This document shows, one piece after another, positions 7,975 through 15,200 of a stretch of DNA of 21,869 nucleotides. A program made the translations under genes and the position numbers. The stretch spans positions 1 to 21,869 of the forward strand of contig DHIZ01000137.1 in assembly GCA_002404055.1 (NCBI GenBank), given 5' to 3'. The notes below the pieces were generated by a model. It was not told the DNA's origin, searched no databases, and worked only from the letters and a program-made list of their open reading frames with translations. Source of the DNA: Chloroflexi bacterium UBA4733 (GTDB taxonomy: Bacteria > Chloroflexota > UBA4733). Within the stretch, counting starts at the first letter, position 1. Each line of letters begins with the position of its first letter.

Positions 7975-7983
7975 TGGTACAGT
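7975..7983 (+). promoter_or_regulatory. Extended -10 promoter candidate for the structured RNA
   Basis: TGG-TACAGT reads as an extended -10 element (TGn followed by four of six matches to TATAAT). No good -35 box stands 16-18 bases upstream, as can happen with extended -10 promoters. Transcription would begin near 7989, giving an RNA of about 165 nt up to the terminator. Confidence 0.4.
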
Positions 7984-7988
7984 GCTCG

Positions 7989-8154
7989 CGTCGTCCCACG
8001 CGTGAAAGTGATGGTGCTGCATGGCGCTCTACTTCTTCCTGCCGGCTCCTCCCGTTGCTGGGGGAATGCTGTGCCCGGGAGAGGGAAGCCTGCGTCCGTA
8101 GGCAACTGAGCGACGTAACGTTCGCAACCTCCCGGTCAGCCGGGAGGTTTTTTG
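7989..8154 (+). ncRNA. Structured RNA ending in an intrinsic terminator: small RNA (6S-like shape) or attenuator leader
   Basis: No credible plus-strand protein occupies this stretch, yet it ends in a strong one-way terminator. Visible helices: CGCTC (8025-8029) with GAGCG (8108-8112); CTTCC (8035-8039) with GGAAG (8084-8088); CTCCCG (8049-8054) with CGGGAG (8076-8081). On the 3' side there is a hairpin GCCTGC-GTCC-GTAGGC (8088-8103; its first G is shared with the preceding helix). A long rod with a large asymmetric bubble and a small 3'-side hairpin, of about 165 nt, is the shape of 6S RNA. I recognise no 6S sequence consensus, so that name is a guess. In addition, CCGGGAG (8075-8081) can pair with CTCCCGG (8129-8135), breaking the terminator, as in a leader attenuator for the ABC genes at 8259. 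No known riboswitch consensus is seen. Confidence 0.45.
8126..8153 (+). terminator. Strong Rho-independent terminator
   Basis: A perfect 10-bp stem, AACCTCCCGG and CCGGGAGGTT, with a TCAG loop is followed by six T residues (8148-8153). The U-tract is present only for plus-strand transcription. It lies 105 bases before the first ABC transporter start and has no plus-strand protein gene before it. Confidence 0.88.
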
Positions 8155-8218
8155 TTGCCCGTTTCGCTGGGGCGGCGGGCAAAGGGATCCCCTCGGTATT
8201 CCGAAACACAGGAAAGGC

Positions 8219-8236
8219 GCCGGCCTATTGGCCGGC
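8219..8236 (+). other. Perfect stem-loop just upstream of the ABC gene ribosome site
   Basis: GCCGGCC-TATT-GGCCGGC forms a 7-bp all-GC hairpin six bases before the ribosome site GGGGAGAA (8243-8250). No T-tract follows, so it is not a terminator. An upstream TCCCC (8189-8193) is complementary to GGGGA within the ribosome site, so the leader may control translation. This is inference from pairing only. Confidence 0.5.
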
Positions 8237-8258
8237 TCGTATGGGGAGAACTATAACG

Positions 8259-10019
8259 ATGTCGATCTCTCTCACTCACCATCGCAGCCTGCTATTCACG
8301 TATTTGCGACCGCAATTGGCACGCGTCGCGATCCTCACTGCGTTGCTGTTGAGCAGCATCGCGCTACAGCTCTTGAACCCGCAGGTCCTGCGCGCATTTT
8401 TGGATGCTGCCAAATCGGGCGACACGATGGGCTTCCTGACACGGGTGGCGCTCCTTTATGTCGGTGTTGCTATGGTCCAGCAGGGCTTGTCGCTGGCGGC
8501 CACCTACTTCAGCGAACGGGTCGCCTGGACCGCCACCAACGCGCTGCGCGCTGACCTGACATTACACTTGCTGCGCCTGGACCTCGGTTTCCACAAGGAG
8601 CGTACGCCGGGCGAATTGATCGAGCGAGTGGACGGCGATGTTACCGCGCTGGCCAACTTCTTCTCCCAGTTTGTGGTGCAGATTGTCGGCAACCTGCTCT
8701 TCATGCTCGGCGTCCTCGTCGCTCTCTGGCTGGAAGACTGGCGGGCCGGTCTGCCGTTGTCGATCTTCGCTGTCATCGTGCTCGGTGCCATGATCCGTCT
8801 GCGCGCTATCGCCGTTCCCCACTGGACGGCCTCCCGTCAGGCCAATGCCGACCTCTTCGGCTTCCTGGAGGAGCGCCTGGGCGGCACGGAGGATATTCGC
8901 TCCAGCGGCGCCGGCGATTATGTCTTGAGTCGCCTGTATCGGTTCACGCGGGAACGGCTGCGCACCGGCCGACTGGCCCGAGTCGTTGCCTCCATCGGCT
9001 GGTCGGTGCAGGGCATCCTGATGACCAGCGGCGTGGCGCTGTCCATCGTGCTGGCGGCCACCCTCTACCGCGCCGGCGCGCTCAGTATCGGAGCAGCGTT
9101 CCTGATCTACTACTACACCCAACTGCTCTTCCAGCCGCTCAACGTCATCTCCTATCAACTGATGGACTTCCAGAAGGCGAGCGCCGGTCTGCTGCGCGTG
9201 CAGGAGTTGTTGCAAACGCAGAGCATCCTGACTGATGGCGCCGGCAGCACCGACGGCATCCTGCCGGCCGGCGCACTATCAGTGGAGTTCACGGGTGTGG
9301 CTTTTGGCTATGAAGAGCAAGACATGGTCGTGCGCGATCTCTCGTTTCGGCTGGAGCCGGGGAAAGTGCTGGGGCTGTTGGGGCGCACCGGCAGCGGCAA
9401 GACGACGATTGCGCGGTTGCTCTTTCGCCTCTACGACCCCGCCGCGGGAATCGTGCGCCTGGGCGGCGTCGACGTCCGATCCGCTCGCCGGGCGGAAGTG
9501 CGCGCGCGGGTCGGCATGGTGACCCAGGATGTGCAGCTCTTTCGCGCCAGCGTCCGCGAGAACCTCACCTTTTTCGACGGGGCATTGGACGATGCACGCA
9601 TCGTCGGGGTGCTGGATGACCTCGGGCTGGGCGACTGGTACCGGGCGCTGCCCGACGGGTTAGATACCCTCCTCACTGGAAGCGATGGCCTCTCAGCAGG
9701 TGAGGGGCAGTTGCTGGCCTTTGCCCGCGTCTTCTTGCGTGACCCGGGCGTGGTGATCTTGGACGAAGCCTCGTCGCGCCTGGACCCGGCGACCGAACGC
9801 CTGATCGAGCGCGCTGTCGATAAGCTGCTGGCTGGTCGCACCGGTATCATCATCGCCCATCGCCTGAGCACCATCCAACGAGTGGACGACGTGATGATTC
9901 TGGAAGCCGGCAGCATTTTGGAACACGGTCCGCGCCTGGAATTGCTAGCCCGTGCTGATTCGAGGTTCGGGCGCCTTCTTGAGGCCAGCGGCGCGGAAGT
10001 TGAGGAGGTGCTGGTGTGA
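8259..10019 (+). CDS. ABC exporter half-transporter, subunit 1 (membrane-ATPase fusion, catalytic Walker B)
   Basis: This is a 586-residue membrane-plus-ATPase half transporter: six transmembrane helices within about residues 15-310, then the ATPase. Walker A is GRTGSGKT (375-382). The Q-loop follows as TQDVQLF. The signature is LSAGE (478-482), where the canonical sequence is LSGGQ. Walker B is VVILDE with the catalytic Glu503, and the switch histidine is His534 (IIAHRLST). The ATG at 8259 has GGGGAGAA 8 bases upstream; the open frame reaches further 5' but crosses the terminator. It overlaps the next gene by four bases (GTGA). Together they form a heterodimeric type IV exporter of the TM287/288 or BmrCD kind, where the degenerate signature belongs to the subunit that keeps the catalytic Glu. 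Substrates are typically drugs, lipids or peptides; which applies here is unknown. Confidence 0.9.
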   Translation: MSISLTHHRSLLFTYLRPQLARVAILTALLLSSIALQLLNPQVLRAFLDAAKSGDTMGFLTRVALLYVGVAMVQQGLSLAATYFSERVAWTATNALRADLTLHLLRLDLGFHKERTPGELIERVDGDVTALANFFSQFVVQIVGNLLFMLGVLVALWLEDWRAGLPLSIFAVIVLGAMIRLRAIAVPHWTASRQANADLFGFLEERLGGTEDIRSSGAGDYVLSRLYRFTRERLRTGRLARVVASIGWSVQGILMTSGVALSIVLAATLYRAGALSIGAAFLIYYYTQLLFQPLNVISYQLMDFQKASAGLLRVQELLQTQSILTDGAGSTDGILPAGALSVEFTGVAFGYEEQDMVVRDLSFRLEPGKVLGLLGRTGSGKTTIARLLFRLYDPAAGIVRLGGVDVRSARRAEVRARVGMVTQDVQLFRASVRENLTFFDGALDDARIVGVLDDLGLGDWYRALPDGLDTLLTGSDGLSAGEGQLLAFARVFLRDPGVVILDEASSRLDPATERLIERAVDKLLAGRTGIIIAHRLSTIQRVDDVMILEAGSILEHGPRLELLARADSRFGRLLEASGAEVEEVLV

Positions 10020-11797
10020 AGATGCGCTCAACCGCCTGGTTTCTCAGCCGTCTGGTGCGATTTCGGCCATGGCTGTGGGGTATAAACCTTTTCTGCATCA
10101 CGGCGCTTGTTCTGATTAACATGGTTCCGGGCCTGATCGTGCGGGAGTTCTTCAACCGTCTGACGGCTTCAGCACCGGCTGCCTTGGGTTTGCCGGCGCT
10201 CGTCGCGCTGCTGCTGGCGGCCTCGCTCGGTTCGGTGAGCTTTTTGGTCGGCCTGCAATTGACGAATGGGCCCTTTATGTTGACTGCTGCTGCCCTGCTG
10301 CAAAAGAACATGCTGACGCGCGTGCTGCACCTGCCGGGGGCTGCCGCTTTACCATCGCCTTCCGGCGAGGCAATCAGCCGCTTCCGGGACGACGTGGACG
10401 AGGTCACGAACTCGCTGATCGACTTCAACGACGTGGTGGGCATGGGCGTCTTTGCGCTCGTGGCGTTGGTGATCATGCTGCGCATCAATGTACTGATCAC
10501 GGTGGGCGTCTTCCTGCCCATCGTCGCCATCGTGGCCGCTGTGACGCTGGCCGGCCGGCGCATCGAGCGCTACCGCAAGGCCAGCCGGGAGGCGACGGGC
10601 AACATCACCGGCTTTCTGGGCGAGGTCTTCGGCGCAGTCCAGGCAGTGCAGGTTGCCAACGCTGAAGGTCGGGTGGTGGACCATTTCCGCCGCCTGAACG
10701 ATCTCCGGCTGCGCTCGACCATCCGCGACCGCCTGTTCGACCAGATGATGCACTCGCTGTTCTGGAATATGGTCAACCTTGGCACCGGGCTGATGCTGCT
10801 CATCGCCGGGCAGGCGATGCGCACGGGTACCTTCACGCTCGGTGATTTTGCGCTCTTCACCTTCTATCTCGGTTGGATTACCGAGTTCACGACGATCCTG
10901 GGCCAGTTCCTGACCCGCTATCGCCAGGATGGCGTCTCGCTTGGCCGGATGTACACGCTGATGCGCGGCGCGCCGCCGGAGGAGTTGGTCCGCTTCGGCC
11001 CCGTCTACACCGCCGGTCCTTACCCAGCGGTACCGGCGGTCACGAGAACATCGGACGATCGCCTGGAGCGTCTGACCGTGCGCGGCTTGACGTACTGTTA
11101 TCCGGAGGGTGGCCGGGGCGTGCAGGGCATCGACCTGCATCTAGAACGCGGCTCCTTCACGGTCGTCACCGGGCGCGTCGGCGCGGGCAAGACGACGCTA
11201 GTGCGGGCGCTCCTCGGCCTGTTGCCCCTTGACGCAGGCGAGATGCACTGGAACGGCCGGCTCGTCGCGGACTCCGACCTGCCCCCCGGGCATTTCTTCG
11301 TGCCGCCGCGCTGTGCCTACACGCCGCAGGTACCGCGCCTCTTCAGCGAAACGCTGCGCGACAACCTGCTGCTGGGCATGCCGGATGATGGCAACGCCTT
11401 GGCAGATGCCATCCGTCTGGCAGTGTTGGAGCACGATGTCGCCAGCATGGAGCAGGGCCTGGACACGCCGGTGGGACCCAAAGGCGTGCGCCTCTCCGGC
11501 GGCCAGCTGCAACGCGCGGCGGCCGCGCGCATGTTCGTGCGCGACGCCGAACTTCTGGTCTTCGACGACCTCTCCAGCGCCCTGGATGTCGAGACGGAAG
11601 AGGTCATGTGGCAGCGTGTCTTTGCCCGGCGCGAGACCACGGTGCTGGCGGTGTCACACCGACGCACCGTGCTGCGGCGGGCCGACCACATCATCGTGCT
11701 GAAAGACGGCAGCATCGAGGCGCAGGGCAGTTTAGAGGAACTGCTGGTCGCGTCGGAAGAGATGCGGCGACTGTGGCAGGGGGACGCTTCGGCCTGA
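10016..11797 (+). CDS. ABC exporter half-transporter, subunit 2 (degenerate Walker B)
   Basis: This is a 593-residue half transporter with six predicted transmembrane helices within about residues 15-310 and a C-terminal ATPase. Walker A is GRVGAGKT (386-393), the Q-loop is TPQVPRLF, the signature is canonical LSGGQ (493-497), and the switch histidine is His548. Walker B reads LVFDD: Asp518 replaces the catalytic Glu. This is the hallmark of the non-hydrolysing site in heterodimeric exporters and pairs with the LSAGE signature of subunit 1. The GTG start at 10016 lies 7 bases after GAGGAGG and overlaps the stop of subunit 1, so the two are made in step. No terminator of the classic form follows; the next gene is the small minus-strand one. 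Confidence 0.9.
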   Translation: MKMRSTAWFLSRLVRFRPWLWGINLFCITALVLINMVPGLIVREFFNRLTASAPAALGLPALVALLLAASLGSVSFLVGLQLTNGPFMLTAAALLQKNMLTRVLHLPGAAALPSPSGEAISRFRDDVDEVTNSLIDFNDVVGMGVFALVALVIMLRINVLITVGVFLPIVAIVAAVTLAGRRIERYRKASREATGNITGFLGEVFGAVQAVQVANAEGRVVDHFRRLNDLRLRSTIRDRLFDQMMHSLFWNMVNLGTGLMLLIAGQAMRTGTFTLGDFALFTFYLGWITEFTTILGQFLTRYRQDGVSLGRMYTLMRGAPPEELVRFGPVYTAGPYPAVPAVTRTSDDRLERLTVRGLTYCYPEGGRGVQGIDLHLERGSFTVVTGRVGAGKTTLVRALLGLLPLDAGEMHWNGRLVADSDLPPGHFFVPPRCAYTPQVPRLFSETLRDNLLLGMPDDGNALADAIRLAVLEHDVASMEQGLDTPVGPKGVRLSGGQLQRAAAARMFVRDAELLVFDDLSSALDVETEEVMWQRVFARRETTVLAVSHRRTVLRRADHIIVLKDGSIEAQGSLEELLVASEEMRRLWQGDASA

Positions 11798-11925
11798 CGC
11801 CGCCTTTGTCGGACAGAACGCCACAGACCCGGCGGAAGGCGTGACTAAAGGCCGGTATCGCCATTGCGGCGTGGTCGGCGCAGGCCGCCGAGCAGGCCGC
11901 GGCGTCTCCCCTTCGTCTGCCCTGG

Positions 11926-12093
11926 CTACTCCGTGACCACGTCGCGGAAAATGTCGGCCACGGGCATGGAGACGTCGGGGAGAAGCGGAGAACGCATCCT
12001 GTCTCCGTCGCGCAGCAGCACCGGCTTGCCATAGTGCCCGGCGACATACTCCTCCAGGTCCGTGTAGGTGTAGCGCCGGCTGGTGGTGATCAT
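11926..12093 (-). CDS. Small hypothetical protein, 55 residues
   Basis: I do not recognise this protein. It starts MITTSRRYTYTDLEEYVAG and ends ADIFRDVVTE. It is hydrophilic, with no membrane segment or cysteines. Support for it being real is an ATG at 12093 with GGGGAGGAA (12101-12109 on the minus strand) 7 bases upstream, a normal amino-acid mix, and its place in an otherwise empty 451-base gap. The opening 'TTSRRYTYTDLEEY' is faintly like the N-terminus of Uma2-type nucleases, so it could be a remnant of one, but it is far too short for the fold. It is divergent from the P450 fusion gene, 155 bases away, and could share its control region. The rest of the gap (11798-11925) shows nothing I can name. 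Confidence 0.5.
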   Translation of the reverse strand: MITTSRRYTYTDLEEYVAGHYGKPVLLRDGDRMRSPLLPDVSMPVADIFRDVVTE

Positions 12094-12183
12094 CAGCGTC
12101 TTCCTCCCCGATGGCTAGCGTGCCTGAGCATGGGACCTCCAGGGCAACATGCTACTATGAGGATCGGCATGAGGCTGCGGCAT

Positions 12184-12214
12184 TTTACGGTTCGATTGTT
12201 ACCATGTTTATACT
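12184..12214 (+). promoter_or_regulatory. Promoter candidate for the P450 fusion gene
   Basis: TATACT at 12209-12214 is a good -10 box (five of six). The upstream TTTACG (12184-12189), or TTACGG one base further on, is a fair -35 at 18-19 bases. The block is notably AT-rich for this genome. The ribosome site AGGGAGG (12238-12244) stands 4 bases before the ATG at 12249. Confidence 0.45.
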
Positions 12215-12248
12215 TTCATCGCTCCTGCTCGTAACCTAGGGAGGCAAC

Positions 12249-15200
12249 ATGAGCGTGCATCCTCCGGCGCGTTCTGAGGCGCCGAGTTCCTTGACGATCA
12301 GTCCGGCACCGCCGGTGATCCCGACCGTCGACGCCGGTGCATCGGCGCGTACAGTAGACGTGGCAGCCCCCACGTCGGCGGAACTGCCCGAGTTCGACTG
12401 GAACGAGATCCTCCAGCATGACAAGCCGGGTGACTTTTGGGTAGTTTTCCGGGGTGGCGTCTACGACATCAGCGAGTGGATGTACCGGCATCCCGGCGGC
12501 GCAGAGGTCTACATTGAGCTCTACGGGCGCAACGGTACCGGCGCTTTCAACGCGGTTGGCCACTCGGAGGAAGCCTGGAACCTGGCGCAGAAGTTCAAGG
12601 TCGGCCGGCTGAAGGCCGGCGCGAAGCCGCCGGCGCAGGTCGGGCCTCCCACTATGACCGAACCACTGGGTCCGGCAGTGCGTGGTCCCGGAGCGGTGGC
12701 GGCCGGCCCGAAGGTCCGACCGCTCGCGGAGCCTGAAGGGGCAGCCGCCGATTCGCGTACTTTACCCGAGTTCGATTGGCACGAGATCCTTCGGCACGAT
12801 AAGCCGGGTGACTTCTGGGTAGTCTTCAGCGATGGCGTCTACGACGTCAGCGAGTGGATGTATCACCACCCCGGCGGCGCCGAGGTCTTCATCGAAAGCT
12901 ATGGGCACGATGTCACCGCCGCCTTCAACGAGATCGGCCACTCCGACGAGGCGTGGAACCTGACGCAGTCGTTTAAGGTCGGTCGGCTGAAGGAAGGCGC
13001 CAGGCCGCCCAGGCACGTTGGGCGACCGGCCCTGACGTCAGGTGCTCCCCCGCCGCGGCGCGCGGGCGAGGAAACCCAGGCTGCCGCACCTGCGGCGAGT
13101 CCTATCGTGAAGGACGCGCTCGACATCCCCTACGCTGTCCGGTGGCTGGTGCCGCAGGGCGAGCGCTTTGCCAACTTCGACATCATCAACGACAACGACA
13201 CGCAGCTTGGCTACTGGCGCAAGTTCGGCCACATCTATGCAGTGGGCATCCCGACGAAGAAGTGGCGCCTGGTCGTCGTGTCTGACCCGGAACTGCTCGA
13301 CGAGGTCGCCGGCAACGAGGAGCAGTTCGGCAAGCGTGTTGAGGATATCAACTTCTTCGATCAGCTCGCCGGGTCGCGCGGCGGTGGCATCTCCGTGGTC
13401 AGCGATGGCGACTATTACAACCGGGTGCGCCGGATCATGCTGCCCTGGTACGCGCCGGCGCACCAGAAGACGCAGTTCGGGCGTATGAAGGAGATGGCCC
13501 GGATGACGATGGCGGCGTGGGCAGCCATGCCGGACGCCGAGCCGCTGAACATGCGCGAGTGGATGGAACGCTACTCGCTGGAGATCTCCGGCCGCGGCGC
13601 CTGCAACTACGACTTCGGGCTGCTCGATAAGGACGCTGTCAAGAGCCCGTTCGCCGCGGCAGTGCCGGAGAGCACCAAGGAAAGCGTGGCACGCATCGCT
13701 GAGTCCCGACCCGACTTCACGCTGCTCTCGGGCCGGGCGAAACGGGCTCGCAAGCAGAAGTATCACCAGCAGAACGAGGTCCTGTTCTCGACCGCCGAGG
13801 CCATCGTCAAGGGCCGCTTGAACACCTGCCCCATCGGACAACAGACCGACCTCCTCACCCGGCTGATCACCGTCCCCGACCCCGAAACCGGCAAGCGCCT
13901 GGATACCGAGACCATCCGCGATCAAATCCTGATGCACCTGTCGAACGGCTTCAACGGCCCGTCGGTGACCGGCTCCTGGCTCGCTTATGTGCTGGCCACC
14001 CACCTGGATGTCGAGGAAAAGTTGATTGCGGAGATCGACGGGATCACCGGCGGCGACCCCGACTACGATCTGCAGTACAGCGATCTCATGGCCTTGCCTT
14101 ACATGACGCAGGTGATCAAGGAGACCTTGCGCGTCTACCCGCCCATGCCAGTCACCGTCCGCCGTAGCCGCAAGGACGGAATGCTCGGTCGCTACCGTGT
14201 GCGCAAGGACGACATCATCCTCGTCGGGACCCTGGCCGCCCAGCGCGACCCGCGCTACTGGGGGCCGAACGCCGACGTGTTCGATCCAGATCAGTTCGCC
14301 ATGGAGAAGGTGGTCGAGCGGCCTCGCCACGCCTTCATCCCCTTCTCGGTCGGTCCACGGCAGTGCATGGCCCAGGAAGTGACGTTCATGATGCTGCGCG
14401 TCGGGCTGTTCGAGATTTACAACCGCTACCGCTTGCGCTTGCCTCCCGGCGTCACTGTCAAGAAGAACACCGTCGCCACGACGAAGCCGGTCGCGGTGCC
14501 GGTTGTCCGCCTGCCGCGCGAGGGTAAGGAGGAGCGGCGGGCCGCCCTCGCCCAGCGCAAGCACAAGGTCGCTGCCGGCGTGGCGGCCGGTCCCGGTGCT
14601 TCCCGTGCCTGGGACCGCCCGTCGGAGATCCCGGAGACCAGCGCCTATCGGCACGTCGTCGTGGCCTACGGCAGCAACTTCGGCAGCAGCAAAGAGTTGG
14701 CGATGCGCTTCGCCGAGCGCAGCCACGTCTACGGCTACACCAGCGACCTCGTCACCTTGAACGAGCTGGTCGACCTGCCGGCGCGCACGCAGCCCTGGTT
14801 GCTGGTGGTCATGACCTCGACCTATACCGGCAGCCCGCCGGGCAATGCGATCGCCTTCAAGTCCTGGCTGGACCATACAGCGGAGGGTTGCGAGAACTGG
14901 AAGAACTGTCGTTACCTCGTCTGGGGCCTCGGCAACAGCCAGTGGAACGCTTTTCTTGCTTTCCCACGCTACGTGCAGCGCCGGCTCGACGAGCTCGGCG
15001 CCACGTCGCTCAGCCCCATCGCCTTTGGTGATGTCGGCTCTCCCGTCTGGGAGGATGCCCACGTCGCCTGGAACGACCGCACCTGGCCCATGCTCATCGA
15101 CATGTCCGGCGCTCGCCCCAGCGACGCCGCCGCCGCTCGCATCGCGGCGGAGAAGGCTGCCCACGAGGCGCTGACCTCCACCGACACGACCACGGCCATG

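Noticed and set aside
7989..8154. Known riboswitch, T-box, SRP RNA or tmRNA
   Set aside because: I looked for the T-box (GGTACCGCG-like), TPP, cobalamin, FMN, SAM and SRP tetraloop hallmarks and found none.
7698..8258. 5' extension of the first ABC transporter frame
   Set aside because: It is antisense to the sulfatase and then crosses the terminator at 8126-8153; the ATG at 8259 has a proper ribosome site.
11691..12047. 118-codon minus-strand frame after the ABC genes
   Set aside because: Cys/Ser/Arg-rich sequence without pattern. It overlaps in a different frame the better-supported 55-codon gene and part of the ABC gene.
13038..15164. Very long open frame (708 codons) on the minus strand opposite the P450 fusion
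   Set aside because: It is the antisense shadow of a high-GC gene: composition is Asp/Gly/His/Arg/Val-rich with no recognisable domain, while the plus strand shows complete catalytic motifs.
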